Shown in pieces: positions 8,627-17,900 of a stretch of 64,000 bases of DNA. The stretch is from Caballeronia zhejiangensis. GTDB lineage: Bacteria; Pseudomonadota; Gammaproteobacteria; Burkholderiales; Burkholderiaceae. The translations under genes and the position numbers were made by a program. Every line of letters begins with the position of its first letter. The first letter of the stretch is position 1. The notes under the pieces were generated by a model. The model had not been told where the DNA came from. It saw nothing but the letters and a program-made list of their open reading frames with translations, and searched no databases. The stretch is from positions 91,019 to 155,018 of the forward strand of contig NZ_JFHD01000017.1 of the NCBI RefSeq assembly GCF_000698575.1, written 5' to 3'.

Positions 8627-10384
8627 TCAATGGTCGCGCGGCTCCTCGAAGGTCTCGCGCAAGGCGATCTGCATCGTCGCGTGGATTTTCACGCACCAGC
8701 GCCACAACACGGTCAGCAACAGCGCGACGCACACGAGTACGCCGACCATCAACCCGAACGGCGGCAGGATCCCGCCCGACAGTGCCGCGACGAGCAGGAA
8801 GACGCCGAACATCGCGACGATCGGAATGAGCCCGGAAATCGCCGAACGGATCGCGCTCGTGAAGCGCCCCGCTTTCGCGGGCTGCACGCTCACTTCGGCG
8901 AGCAGCAGCGCGAGCGATTCGAGCTTGCGATACACCGCGACGAGAAACGGCAGCGCGATCACCAACGCGGCGCCCCACAGCACGACGCGCTGCGCGTTAT
9001 CGGTGTCGAGCCAGCGCGCGAGATAGCCCGACGCGAACGGCGCCGCATACGACGCGCCGAGAAAAATCGCCGCGACGAGCGCGAGATTCACCGCGATCTG
9101 CATGACGATGCGCCGCGTCATCGAGAAAAGCGTCGGGCCGCCGGACGCGGGCGTCAGGCTCGCGAGCCACTGCGAATACAGGCCGAAGGTATGCGCGAGC
9201 GGCGCGGGCATCGCGCGGGAAAGGCGCATCGTGAGCGGATCGGCGGCGCGGATCAGATACGGCGTGAAGAGCGTCGTGAGCGCGGACACGGCCACCGCGA
9301 TCGGATAGAGAAAGCTGCTCGTGACCTTCAGCGACAGGCCGAGCGACGCGATGATGAACGAGAACTCGCCGATCTGCGAGACGCTCATGCCGACGCGCAT
9401 CGACGTGCGGCCGTCCTTGCCGGCGAGAAACGCGCCGAGCCCGCACGACACGATCTTGCCGAGCACGACGGCAATCGTGATGACGGCGATCGGCCACGCG
9501 TAGTCGACGAGCACCGTCGGGTTCAGCAGCAAACCGATGGTGACGAAGAAGATCGCCGAGAACATGTCGCGCACCGGCGCGATCAGATGCTCGATGCGCG
9601 CGAGATGCCGCGACTCCGCCATGATCGCGCCGATGAGAAACGCGCCGAGCGCGATCGAATAATCGAGCTTCACGACGAGCAGGCAGAAGCCGAAGCAGAA
9701 GCCGAGCACGGTGACGAGCAGCATCTCGTCGCTCTTCGCCTTCGCGACGTAGTTGAGCGCGCGCGGCACCGTGAGAATGCCGACGACCAGCGACACCGTC
9801 ATGAAAAGCAGCAGCTTGCCGAGCGTGACGACCGCGACGCCAGCGCTTACAGACCCCGTCTGCGCGATGCCGGAGAGCAGCACGAGCATCGCGATCGCGA
9901 GTATGTCTTCGACGATCAGAATGCCGAACACGATCTGCGCGAAGTGCTCGCCCTTCATGCCGAGTTCGGAAAGCGCCTTCACGATGATGGTTGTCGACGA
10001 GATCGCGAGCATCGCGCCGAGAAAGAGCGAGTCCATCGAGCTCCAGCCGAACCATCGCCCGATCTCGTAGCCGACCCAGATCATCAGCACGATTTCCGAA
10101 AGCGCGGCGACGAAGGCGGTCGCGCCGACCTTGAAGAGCTTGCGCAAGCTGAATTCGAGCCCGAGCGAAAACATCAGGAAGACGACGCCGAGTTCGCCGA
10201 GCGTCTGGATGGTCGCTTCGTCGTGGATCAGATTGAACGGCGGCGTGTACGGCCCGATGATCACGCCCGCCGCGATATAACCCAGCACGACCGGCTGCCG
10301 CAGACGGTGAAAGAGCACCGTCACCACGCCCGCGATGGCCATGATCACTGCGAGATCCTGAATGAAGCCGATCGCGTGATGCAT
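8627..10384 (-). CDS. CPA2-family monovalent cation:proton antiporter lacking an RCK domain
   Basis: 585 aa. The N-terminal ~380 residues form the Na+/H+ exchanger fold of the KefB/KefC/YbaL group (GYIAAGVIIGPYTPPF, then LGVVFLMFSLGLEFSL). KefB/C and YbaL carry a cytoplasmic Rossmann TrkA-N/RCK domain here; this protein instead has further hydrophobic helices (about residues 420-560) and a short charged tail. It should exchange K+ or Na+ for protons at the inner membrane, but gating by NAD(H) or glutathione through an RCK domain is not expected. Start is the ATG at 10384, preceded by AAGGAA at 7-nt spacing; a TTG directly upstream is less likely. Confidence 0.88.
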   Translation of the reverse strand: MHHAIGFIQDLAVIMAIAGVVTVLFHRLRQPVVLGYIAAGVIIGPYTPPFNLIHDEATIQTLGELGVVFLMFSLGLEFSLRKLFKVGATAFVAALSEIVLMIWVGYEIGRWFGWSSMDSLFLGAMLAISSTTIIVKALSELGMKGEHFAQIVFGILIVEDILAIAMLVLLSGIAQTGSVSAGVAVVTLGKLLLFMTVSLVVGILTVPRALNYVAKAKSDEMLLVTVLGFCFGFCLLVVKLDYSIALGAFLIGAIMAESRHLARIEHLIAPVRDMFSAIFFVTIGLLLNPTVLVDYAWPIAVITIAVVLGKIVSCGLGAFLAGKDGRTSMRVGMSVSQIGEFSFIIASLGLSLKVTSSFLYPIAVAVSALTTLFTPYLIRAADPLTMRLSRAMPAPLAHTFGLYSQWLASLTPASGGPTLFSMTRRIVMQIAVNLALVAAIFLGASYAAPFASGYLARWLDTDNAQRVVLWGAALVIALPFLVAVYRKLESLALLLAEVSVQPAKAGRFTSAIRSAISGLIPIVAMFGVFLLVAALSGGILPPFGLMVGVLVCVALLLTVLWRWCVKIHATMQIALRETFEEPRDH

Positions 10385-10502
10385 CAACTATTTCCTTACA
10401 AAATGATAATGGGATAGCCGATGTTACCGCACGGACGCGGATTCCTGCCCTCCGGCAAGCGATCTTTTGGACGCGCATCGCGCTGGTGCAAGCGCAAAGA
10501 AA

Positions 10503-10525
10503 AGGCCCGCGCAAATGGCGGGCCT
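10503..10525 (-). terminator. Probable terminator after glnB
   Basis: Inverted repeat AGGCCCGC / GCGGGCCT with a 7-nt loop. On the minus strand it is followed by TTTCTTTG, a weak T-tract. It lies 27 bp past the glnB stop codon. Confidence 0.6.
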
Positions 10526-10551
10526 CGATGAAAACGAAAGAACGACGGCGC

Positions 10552-10890
10552 TCAGACTGCCGCTTCGTTTTCCTCGCCGGTGCGAATGCGGATCACGCGC
10601 TCGACATCGGCGACGAAGATCTTGCCGTCGCCGATCTTGCCCGTGCGCGCGGCGCCGATGATCGCGTCGATGACCTGATCGGTTTGATCGTTCGCGACGA
10701 CGACTTCGATCTTCACCTTCGGCAGGAAGTCGACGACATACTCTGCACCACGATAAAGCTCGGTATGCCCCTTCTGACGGCCGAAGCCCTTCACTTCCGT
10801 GACCGTGAGACCGGTCAGGCCCACTTCGGCCAGCGCTTCGCGAACTTCGTCGAGCTTGAACGGTTTGATGATGGCGGTGATGCGTTTCAT
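10552..10890 (-). CDS. glnB: Nitrogen regulatory protein P-II
   Basis: 112 aa, the canonical PII length. The T-loop contains YRGAEYVVDF with the uridylylation site Tyr51 in place, and the C-terminal TGKIGDGKIFV and RIRTGEENEAA motifs are intact. PII trimers sense 2-oxoglutarate, ATP/ADP and, through uridylylation by GlnD, glutamine; they control glutamine synthetase adenylylation, NtrB/NtrC and AmtB. It lies downstream of nadE on the same strand with a 129-bp gap that holds a hairpin and T-run, so it may have its own promoter. No amtB is adjacent, which favours the glnB rather than the glnK label. Confidence 0.95.
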   Translation of the reverse strand: MKRITAIIKPFKLDEVREALAEVGLTGLTVTEVKGFGRQKGHTELYRGAEYVVDFLPKVKIEVVVANDQTDQVIDAIIGAARTGKIGDGKIFVADVERVIRIRTGEENEAAV

Positions 10891-10926
10891 GGCGTGCCTC
10901 GCGTAAAGATCGATTCAAGGGGTTCG

Positions 10927-10953
10927 AAAAAAGGTCGTGTCCCGCGCGGGACA
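10927..10953 (-). terminator. Hairpin plus T-run between nadE and glnB
   Basis: A perfect 16-bp palindrome (TGTCCCGCGCGGGACA) is followed, 5 nt later on the minus strand, by six T. It could terminate nadE transcripts or attenuate read-through into glnB. The offset of the T-run makes it a weak terminator. Confidence 0.5.
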
Positions 10954-11019
10954 GATGTTTTCGATTCTAGCCGCGTTTCATCGAGCAGGCGGTCCGTATA
11001 TTCGCGAGGACGTCGGATA

Positions 11020-13074
11020 TCACTCCTTCGTCGGCACGCGTTCGAGGTCCGCGAGCCACACCGTCGCCTGGCCGTCGCTCGGCGCGCGCCAGTCGCCGCG
11101 CGGCGAAAGCGAGCCGCCCGAGCCCACCTTCGGCGCGTTCGGCACGCATGAGCGCTTGAACTGACTCGTGCGGAAGAACCGATCCAGGAAGATGCGCAGA
11201 TTTTTGCGGATCGCGCCGATGTCGTATTGATTCCGCGTAACGGTCGGGCCTTCCGGCCACGCGCCCGCATCGCGATCGCGCCATGCATGCAACGCGAGAA
11301 ACGCGACCTTCGTTGGTGCAAAGCCGAAGCGCAACGTGTAGTACAGATTGAAGTCCTGCAATTCGTACGGGCCGATGACGCTCTCCGTCTTCTGCTCCAC
11401 CACGCCGCTCGTCTTGCCGGGGATGAGTTCCGGGCTGATATCGGTGGAGAGGATGTTTTCGAGCACATCGGTTCCGCTTCCGCCGATCTGTCCCGACTCG
11501 GCAACCCAGCGCACCAGATGCGTGATCAGCGTCTTCGGCACGCTCGCGTTCACGTTGTAGTGGGACATGTGATCGCCCACTCCGTAGGTGCACCAACCAA
11601 GTGCGAGCTCGCTCAGATCGCCCGTGCCGATGACGATCGCATGGTTGAAGTTCGCGAGCCGGAACAGATGGCTCGTGCGTTCGCCCGCCTGCACGTTCTC
11701 GTACGTGATGTCGTATTGTTCGGCGCCCGTGCTGTGCGGATGGCCGATGTCGGCGAGCATCTGCACGCAGCTCGGACGAATGTCGATCTCGCTCGCCGTG
11801 CAGCCGACGACTTCCATCAGCTCGCGCGCCTGCTTGAGCGTGCGGTCGCTGGTGGCGAAGCCGGGCATCGTATAGGCGAGGATGTTCGAGCGCGGCAGAC
11901 CGAGGCGGTCCATCGCTTTCGCGCACACGAGCAGTGCATGCGTCGAGTCCAGCCCGCCCGATATGCCGATGACCACCTTCGACATCCCCGACGATTGCAG
12001 CCGTTGCAGCAACGCCTGCACCTGAATGTTGTAGACCTCGTTGCATCGTTCGTCGCGGCGCGCGGCATCGGCGGGCACGTACGGAAAGCGCGCGACCCGG
12101 CGTTCGAGCGGCAGCTTTTCATCGTCGGGAATCGATAGTGGAAATTCGATCACGTCGAATTGCGCGACTTCGCCGGCGTGGCGATGCGTCGAGCGGCCGA
12201 ACGTGGTTTGCCGCATGCGTTCGCGCGAGAGGCGTTCGAGATCGATATCGGCGTAAATGAGGTGCGACTTGTCCGAGAAGCGCTCGGACTCCGCCAGCAG
12301 CTCGCCGTTTTCGTAGATGAGGCCTTGCCCGTCCCAGGCGAGATCGGTGGACGATTCGCCATTGCCCGCCGATGTGTACAGATACGCCGCGACGCAACGC
12401 GCAGACTGCTGCCCGACGAGCTGATGCCGATAAGCCGACTTGCCCACGACGATATTCGACGCCGACAGATTCACGAGCACGGTCGCGCCCGCAAGCGCCG
12501 CGAACGACGACGGCGGAATCGGCACCCACACGTCCTCGCAAATCTCGACGTGAAACCGGAAGAGCGGAAGATCCTCGATCTGAAACAGCAGCGACGCGCC
12601 GAACGGCACGTCCTGACCGCATAGCGTGACCGTGTTTTCGGCGGCGGCATCGGCGGGACTGAACTGGCGCGCCTCGTAGAACTCGCCGTAGTTCGGAAGA
12701 TAGCTCTTCGGCACGACGCCGCGAATAAAGCCGCCGGCGATGACGATCGCGCAGTTGAAGAGCTTGTGCTCGGCGCGCACCGGCGCGCCGACGATCATCG
12801 CGATATCGAGTTGCTTCGATGCGTCGAGAATGCTTTGCAGCGCGTCCTCGCACGCGTCGAGCAACGCGCGCTGATGGAAGAGATCGTCGCACGTATACGC
12901 GGACACCCCGAGCTCGGGAAACGCGACGAGCACCGCGCCGTGCGCGGCGGCTTCTTTCGCGAGTTCGATCGTCTGCGCCGCGTTGAACGCGGGATCGGCG
13001 ACCTTGCAGGACGGAACGCCGACCGCGACGCGCGCGAAATCGTGGCTGTACAGGTTGAAGAAATTTCTGCTCAT
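11020..13074 (-). CDS. nadE: Glutamine-dependent NAD+ synthase
   Basis: 684 aa, the two-domain form similar in length to the mycobacterial enzyme. The N-terminal nitrilase-type glutaminase domain has its triad: Glu54 in FPELGVSAY, Lys123 in PKSYLPNYGEF and Cys179 in HVEICEDVWVP. The C-terminal synthetase domain has the ATP-binding P-loop VIGISGGLDSTHALL. It converts nicotinate adenine dinucleotide to NAD+ using ammonia channelled from glutamine, in the cytoplasm. The start is taken at the ATG of MSRNFF; an in-frame ATG three codons upstream (13083) is equally possible. It is followed by glnB, a linkage that may have regulatory meaning. Confidence 0.95.
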   Translation of the reverse strand: MSRNFFNLYSHDFARVAVGVPSCKVADPAFNAAQTIELAKEAAAHGAVLVAFPELGVSAYTCDDLFHQRALLDACEDALQSILDASKQLDIAMIVGAPVRAEHKLFNCAIVIAGGFIRGVVPKSYLPNYGEFYEARQFSPADAAAENTVTLCGQDVPFGASLLFQIEDLPLFRFHVEICEDVWVPIPPSSFAALAGATVLVNLSASNIVVGKSAYRHQLVGQQSARCVAAYLYTSAGNGESSTDLAWDGQGLIYENGELLAESERFSDKSHLIYADIDLERLSRERMRQTTFGRSTHRHAGEVAQFDVIEFPLSIPDDEKLPLERRVARFPYVPADAARRDERCNEVYNIQVQALLQRLQSSGMSKVVIGISGGLDSTHALLVCAKAMDRLGLPRSNILAYTMPGFATSDRTLKQARELMEVVGCTASEIDIRPSCVQMLADIGHPHSTGAEQYDITYENVQAGERTSHLFRLANFNHAIVIGTGDLSELALGWCTYGVGDHMSHYNVNASVPKTLITHLVRWVAESGQIGGSGTDVLENILSTDISPELIPGKTSGVVEQKTESVIGPYELQDFNLYYTLRFGFAPTKVAFLALHAWRDRDAGAWPEGPTVTRNQYDIGAIRKNLRIFLDRFFRTSQFKRSCVPNAPKVGSGGSLSPRGDWRAPSDGQATVWLADLERVPTKE

Positions 13075-13130
13075 GGCTGACATGGATGTGCGCGAGTTGC
13101 AGCGAAGGGGGTCGAATCGATTATCGCATC

Positions 13131-14273
13131 TCAGGTTTTCTTCCTGAACGGCGTGTGCGCTTCGAGTTCCTCGATGTGCTGATCCATCGCCTGCGTTTCG
13201 GCATCGAGAAATTCGGCGATCGCGTGCGCGAAACGCCGATCCGCGATCCAGTGCGCGGACCATGTCGGCGTCGGCAACAGTCCGCGCGACATCTTGTGCA
13301 CACCCTGCGCGCCGCCCTCGAAACGCGCGAGCCTATGTTCGATGCAATACGCGATGCCCTGCATGTAGCACGTCTCGAAGTGCAGCCCGGAGACGAACTC
13401 CCGCGTGCCCCAATAGCGGCCGTACATCGTGTCGCCGCCGATCATGTTGAGCGCGCACGCGAGGCGCTCGCCGTCCGCTTCGGCGATGACGAGCAGCATG
13501 CTGTCGGGCGCATCGGCGTGAATGCGGCCGAAGAACTCGCGCGTCAGATACGGCGCGTTCCAGTGCTCGCGATACGTGTTGTCGTAACAGTCGTAGAAGA
13601 AGTCGAGCGCGGCATCGTCGATTTCGCCACCGCGCAGGCACTTGTACGTGACGCCCGCATCCGCCACGCGCCGGCGATCCTGCTTCACTTTCTTGCGCTT
13701 GTCGTGGCTCATCGTCGCGAGGAAGGCGTCGAAGCTCGCGTAGCCATCGCCGGGCACATTCTCCCAGTGGAACTGCACGCCTTCGCGCAGCATGTAGCCC
13801 GCGTCGGTGAGCGCCTCGACATCCTGCGCGTGTGGAAACAGCACGTGCAGCGACGACAGTTCGAGTCGCCGCGTCAATTCGATCGCGCCGCGCGCGAGCA
13901 GCACGCGATCCTCGTGATGCGCGGCGATGAGGCGCGGGCCCGTGACCGGCGAAAACGGCACCGCCGACAGCGCCTTCGGGTAGTAGCGCAGACCGTGGCG
14001 CTCGAAGGCATCGGCCCAGGCGTGATCGAACACGTATTCGCCGCGCGAATGCGACTTGATGTAGAGCGGCATCGCGCCGGCAAATTCGCCGCCACGCTTC
14101 AGTATCAGATGATGCGCGCGCCAGCCGGTGCGCTTGACGGCGCACTCCGTCTCCTGCAACGCCGAGAGAAACGCGTGACGCACGAACGGGTTTTCGCCGG
14201 CGAGCCGGTTCCAGTCGTCGGCGGCGATGTCGGCGAGCGCATCGACCACATGAATTTCGACCTCGCGATTCAA
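13131..14273 (-). CDS. FemAB-like GNAT-fold protein (COG3146 / DUF482 type)
   Basis: 380 aa. The protein resembles the family annotated as peptidoglycan biosynthesis/recognition FemAB-like or DUF482, with double GNAT folds (AGAMPLYIKSHSRGEYVFDH near residue 65, and DGERLACALNMIGGDTMYGR near residue 270). FemAB relatives transfer aminoacyl groups from tRNA; for this branch no substrate is established. The start is TTG at 14273, preceded by GCGAGG at suitable spacing; no ATG is better placed. The gene is divergent from the GIY-YIG gene and ends 56 bp before the nadE start. Confidence 0.82.
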   Translation of the reverse strand: MNREVEIHVVDALADIAADDWNRLAGENPFVRHAFLSALQETECAVKRTGWRAHHLILKRGGEFAGAMPLYIKSHSRGEYVFDHAWADAFERHGLRYYPKALSAVPFSPVTGPRLIAAHHEDRVLLARGAIELTRRLELSSLHVLFPHAQDVEALTDAGYMLREGVQFHWENVPGDGYASFDAFLATMSHDKRKKVKQDRRRVADAGVTYKCLRGGEIDDAALDFFYDCYDNTYREHWNAPYLTREFFGRIHADAPDSMLLVIAEADGERLACALNMIGGDTMYGRYWGTREFVSGLHFETCYMQGIAYCIEHRLARFEGGAQGVHKMSRGLLPTPTWSAHWIADRRFAHAIAEFLDAETQAMDQHIEELEAHTPFRKKT

Positions 14274-14438
14274 CAGGCTACCTCGCTGTGATTGACCGAC
14301 GAGCGCGCCCGAACCACCGCAGAGCGCGCCCGAAAGCGGCTATTCTCGCGCAAGTCGCAGCGGCGCGCCGATGCGGACAAAACGCCCCGGCGCGGTGCTT
14401 TCGGCGATAATGCGCGGCAAATCTTTCATCGTTCTCCC

Positions 14439-14732
14439 ATGCCCTGGTTTCTGTACCTGATCGAATGCGCCGACGGCAGCCTCTACACGGGCATCGCGAC
14501 GGACGTCGAGGCGCGCTTCACCGCGCACGCGAGCGGCAAGGGCGCGCGCTACACGCGGGCGCGAAAGCCGGTGCGCGTGCTGGCGTCGTTCGAACTGGCG
14601 GGGAAATCGGAGGCGCTGCGCGCGGAATATCGCGTCAAGCAACTGACCGCGCAGCAGAAGCGCGCGTTGATTGCGGGGGAAAGGACGCTGGAGTCGTTGT
14701 TGCCTCAGACCGAAGCAAGCGAAGAAGAATAA
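14439..14732 (+). CDS. GIY-YIG domain protein (YhbQ/UPF0213-like)
   Basis: 97 aa, a stand-alone GIY-YIG fold. The start of the domain reads FLYLIECADGSLYTGIATD, which gives the two-part YLI...YTG signature; Arg (DVEARFTAH) and the downstream Glu (SEALRAEYRVKQL) are present. Small proteins of this kind have nuclease-like folds and are linked to DNA repair in some bacteria, but the cellular role here is unknown. The ATG of MPWFLYL is used because the long upstream open frame is not conserved-looking. It converges on ppa across a strong shared terminator. Confidence 0.85.
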   Translation: MPWFLYLIECADGSLYTGIATDVEARFTAHASGKGARYTRARKPVRVLASFELAGKSEALRAEYRVKQLTAQQKRALIAGERTLESLLPQTEASEEE

Positions 14733-14769
14733 AAAACGCCGCCGCGTGGGTGACACGCGGCGGCGTTTT
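14733..14769. terminator. Strong bidirectional terminator
   Basis: A 16-bp perfect stem (AAAACGCCGCCGCGTG with its complement) and 5-nt loop, with A-run and T-run flanks on both sides. It serves the GIY-YIG gene and ppa. Confidence 0.92.
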
Positions 14770-14783
14770 GTCGGAGAACGCGC

Positions 14784-15311
14784 TTACTTCTTGTAGTTCG
14801 CGACGCCTTCCGAGATTTCCTTGTGCGCGGCGTCGATGCCGGCCCAGCCTTCGACCTTCACCCACTTGCCCTTTTCGAGCGCCTTGTAGTTCTCGAAGAA
14901 GTGCTTGATCTGGTCTTTCAGATACTCGGGCACGTCGTCGATCGACTTGATGTTCGCCGTCATCGGGCAGACCTTGTCGTGCGCCACCGCGACGAGCTTC
15001 GCGTCCACGCCCGATTCATCGGTCATCTGCAGCATGCCGACCGCGCGCGCGCGCACGACCGAGCCCGCCAGCAGCGGATACGGCGTGATGACGAGCACGT
15101 CGACCGGGTCGCCGTCGCCGGAGAGCGTCTGCGGAATGAAGCCGTAGTTCGCCGGATAGCGCATGCCGGTGCCGACGAAACGGTCGACGACGAGCAGGCC
15201 CATGTCCTTGTCCGCTTCGTATTTGACCGGATCGCTCTGCGCGGGAATTTCGATGATGACGTTGAAATCGTGCGGGAGATCTTTGCCGGGAGGTACGTTG
15301 TTGAAGCTCAT
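14784..15311 (-). CDS. ppa: Inorganic pyrophosphatase
   Basis: 175 aa, normal for a family I soluble PPase. The metal-binding signature DGDPVDVLV is present, together with YEADKDMGLLVVDR and RYPANYGFIPQT. It hydrolyses pyrophosphate to phosphate in the cytosol and drives biosynthetic reactions; it is normally essential. Start is ATG (MSFNNVPPG) with GAG-rich sequence upstream. The gene stands alone, divergent from the aldehyde dehydrogenase gene. Confidence 0.97.
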   Translation of the reverse strand: MSFNNVPPGKDLPHDFNVIIEIPAQSDPVKYEADKDMGLLVVDRFVGTGMRYPANYGFIPQTLSGDGDPVDVLVITPYPLLAGSVVRARAVGMLQMTDESGVDAKLVAVAHDKVCPMTANIKSIDDVPEYLKDQIKHFFENYKALEKGKWVKVEGWAGIDAAHKEISEGVANYKK

Positions 15312-15499
15312 GAGCGCTCTCTGGAGAAGTTGAGATCGGAGATGGAATCGCACGGGCGGACGGTGTCTTGCGGCCCGTCGCGCTTGTCTGCGCGTGATTT
15401 CGCCATTATAGCCAATCGACCCCGCGCGCCCGACGCACGTTCCCGGTTGGCGCGATAATCGGTTTCCGGCTCCAGAACATCCGATTTCAGGAGACATGC

Positions 15500-16939
15500 A
15501 TGGAAGACGCGAAGCATTTCATCGATAACCGCTGGATCGCGGCATCGGGCAACGAGACGATTCCGGTCGTCGATCCGTCCGATGGCCAGGTCTTCGCGCA
15601 GATCGCGCGGGGCACCGCGGCGGACATCGACCGCGCGGTCGCCGCCGCCCGCGCGGCCTTCGACGGCGGCTGGGGCGCGACGAGCGCGGCGGAACGCGGG
15701 CGCATCCTCGCGCGCCTGTCGATGCTGATCGGCGCGTGCCACGAGGAGATCGCGCAGGTCGAGGCGCGCGACACCGGCAAGCCACTGAAGCAGGCACGCG
15801 CCGACGCCACCGGCATCGCGCGCTATTTCGAGTTTTACGCGGGCGCCGCCGACAAGCTCCACGGCGAAACCCTGCCCTATCAGCACGGCTACACCGTGCT
15901 CACGATCCGCGAGCCGCACGGCGTGACCGGGCATATCGTGCCGTGGAACTATCCGCTGCAGATTTTCGGGCGCAGCGTCGGCGCGGCGCTCGCCACGGGC
16001 AACGCGTGCGTCGTGAAGCCGGCGGAGGACGCGTGCCTGTCGCTGTTGCGCATCGCGGAACTGGCGGCGGAAGCCGGCCTGCCGGATGGCGCGCTCAATA
16101 TCGTCACCGGATACGGTCACGAAGCGGGCGCGGCGCTCGCGCGGCATCCGGGCATCGATCACATCTCGTTCACCGGCTCGCCCGCGACGGGCGCGGCCGT
16201 CACCAAGATGGCCGCCGACAATCACGTCCCCGTCACGCTGGAACTCGGCGGCAAGTCGCCGCAAATCGTATTCGCCGATGCCGATTTCGACGCCGCCCTT
16301 CCCGTGCTCGTCGCCGCGATCGTGCAGAACGCCGGACAGACGTGCTCGGCGGGCAGCCGCGTGCTGATCGAGCGCGCGGCGTACGAACCCTTGCTGGATC
16401 GTCTCTCGGAGGCGTTCGCGGCGCTGAAGGTCGGTCCGAGCAAGCTCGATCTCGACTGCGGCCCGCTCATCAGCGCGAAGCAGCAGCAGCGCGTGTGGGA
16501 TTTTCTGTCCGATGCACAGCACGACGGCATTCCGATGGCCGCGCACGGCGAAGTCGTCGGCGATGCGCCCGAAGCGGGCTTCTATCAGGCGCCGACGCTG
16601 TTGCGCGACGTCCCGCCGACGCATCGTCTCGCGCGCGAGGAAGTGTTCGGCCCGGTGCTCGCCGCGATGCCCTTCGACGACGAAGCCGACGCGCTCCGAC
16701 TCGCCAACGGCACCGACTACGGGCTCGTCGCCGGCATCTGGACCCGCGACGGCGCGCGTCAGATGCGGCTCGCGCGCCGCGTGCGTTCCGGACAGGTGTT
16801 CATCAACAACTACGGCGCGGGCGGCGGCATCGAATTGCCGTTCGGCGGCGTCAAGCATTCGGGACACGGACGCGAGAAAGGCTTCGAGGCGCTGTACGGC
16901 TTCACGACGCTCAAGACCATCGCCATCAAACACGGATAA
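15500..16939 (+). CDS. NAD(P)+-dependent aldehyde dehydrogenase
   Basis: 479 aa, full length for the superfamily. The general base Glu lies in LELGGKSP, the nucleophile Cys in NAGQTCSAGSR, and the cofactor-binding motif FTGSPATG is present. It oxidises an aldehyde to the acid. The substrate is not evident; betaine-aldehyde- and gamma-aminobutyraldehyde-type enzymes look similar. CAGGAGA precedes the start. An SDR gene follows after 10 bp and an MFS permease gene after that, so this is probably a small catabolic operon. Confidence 0.9.
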   Translation: MEDAKHFIDNRWIAASGNETIPVVDPSDGQVFAQIARGTAADIDRAVAAARAAFDGGWGATSAAERGRILARLSMLIGACHEEIAQVEARDTGKPLKQARADATGIARYFEFYAGAADKLHGETLPYQHGYTVLTIREPHGVTGHIVPWNYPLQIFGRSVGAALATGNACVVKPAEDACLSLLRIAELAAEAGLPDGALNIVTGYGHEAGAALARHPGIDHISFTGSPATGAAVTKMAADNHVPVTLELGGKSPQIVFADADFDAALPVLVAAIVQNAGQTCSAGSRVLIERAAYEPLLDRLSEAFAALKVGPSKLDLDCGPLISAKQQQRVWDFLSDAQHDGIPMAAHGEVVGDAPEAGFYQAPTLLRDVPPTHRLAREEVFGPVLAAMPFDDEADALRLANGTDYGLVAGIWTRDGARQMRLARRVRSGQVFINNYGAGGGIELPFGGVKHSGHGREKGFEALYGFTTLKTIAIKHG

Positions 16940-16949
16940 GGAGACACGC

Positions 16950-17726
16950 ATGCGACTGCAAGGCAAAACCGTCATCGTGACGGGCGGCGGCTCGGGATTC
17001 GGCGAAGGCATCGCGAAGACGTTCGCGCGTGAGGGCGCGAACGTCGTCGTCAACGATCTGAACGGGCCGGCCGCCGAGCGCGTCGCGAGCGAGATCGCGC
17101 TCGCATCGTCGCCGGAGGTGAAGCACGGCCGCGCGATCGCCGTTCAAGGCGATGTGACGCAGCGCGCCGACTGGCAAACGCTCTTCGATGCCGCGATCGG
17201 GGACTTCGGCAGCGTGCAGGTCGTCGTCAACAACGCGGGCACGACGCACCGTAACAAGCCCGTTCTCGACGTCACCGAGGCCGAATTCGACCGCGTCTAC
17301 GCGGTGAACGTGAAGAGCATCTATTGGAGCGTCGAGCAGTTCGTGCCGTACTTTCGCGAACGGGGCGGCGGCGCGTTCATCAATATCGCGTCGACGGCGG
17401 GCGTGCGGCCGCGTCCGGGACTCGTCTGGTACAACGGCAGCAAGGCGGCGGTCATCATCGCGAGCAAGGCGCTCGCGGTCGAACTGGGCGCGGACCGCAT
17501 CCGCGTGAACTGCATCAATCCGGTGATGGGCGAGACCGCCCTGCTCTCCGAGTTCATGGGCATGGAGGACACGCCCGAGAACCGCCGCAAGTTTCTCGCG
17601 ACGATACCGCTCGGCCGGCTTTCGACGCCTCAGGACATCGCCAACGCGGCGCTTTATCTCGCATCCGACGATGCGGAGTTCATCACCGGCGTCGCGCTCG
17701 AAGTGGACGGCGGACGCTGCGTCTGA
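16950..17726 (+). CDS. SDR-family NAD(P)-dependent oxidoreductase
   Basis: 258 aa, classical SDR. The N-terminal Rossmann motif TGGGSGFGEGIA, the NNAG motif (VVNNAGTTH), the catalytic Ser (NIASTAG) and YxxxK (YNGSKAAV) are all in place. The C-terminus ITGVALEVDGGRCV is typical. It interconverts an alcohol and a ketone. AAGGAG lies just before the ATG, and the gap to the upstream aldehyde dehydrogenase gene is 10 bp, so the two should be co-translated and probably act in one pathway of unknown substrate. Confidence 0.92.
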   Translation: MRLQGKTVIVTGGGSGFGEGIAKTFAREGANVVVNDLNGPAAERVASEIALASSPEVKHGRAIAVQGDVTQRADWQTLFDAAIGDFGSVQVVVNNAGTTHRNKPVLDVTEAEFDRVYAVNVKSIYWSVEQFVPYFRERGGGAFINIASTAGVRPRPGLVWYNGSKAAVIIASKALAVELGADRIRVNCINPVMGETALLSEFMGMEDTPENRRKFLATIPLGRLSTPQDIANAALYLASDDAEFITGVALEVDGGRCV

Positions 17727-17900
17727 CGCTTGCCCGCGCACGCCGCGCGCCGCGTGCGGCGGGCGCGGGCATCGGTGCTTTCCCTAGCAGAAACGGGCGT
17801 TTTGCGGTGCGGCCGACGGGCTAGAATCCTTACGCGCCTGTAATCGCGAGCGGGCCCGTCCGCTCGCCTGGCGCACACAAAAATATTGGAGACAAGCATC

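Noticed and set aside
8630..10417. A 595-codon plus-strand open frame opposite the CPA2 antiporter gene
   Set aside because: Highly charged shadow sequence without motifs; the antiporter has hydrophobic helices and family signatures.
15308..17053. A 581-codon minus-strand open frame opposite the aldehyde dehydrogenase gene
   Set aside because: Shadow of the dehydrogenase, whose catalytic Cys and Glu motifs are on the plus strand.
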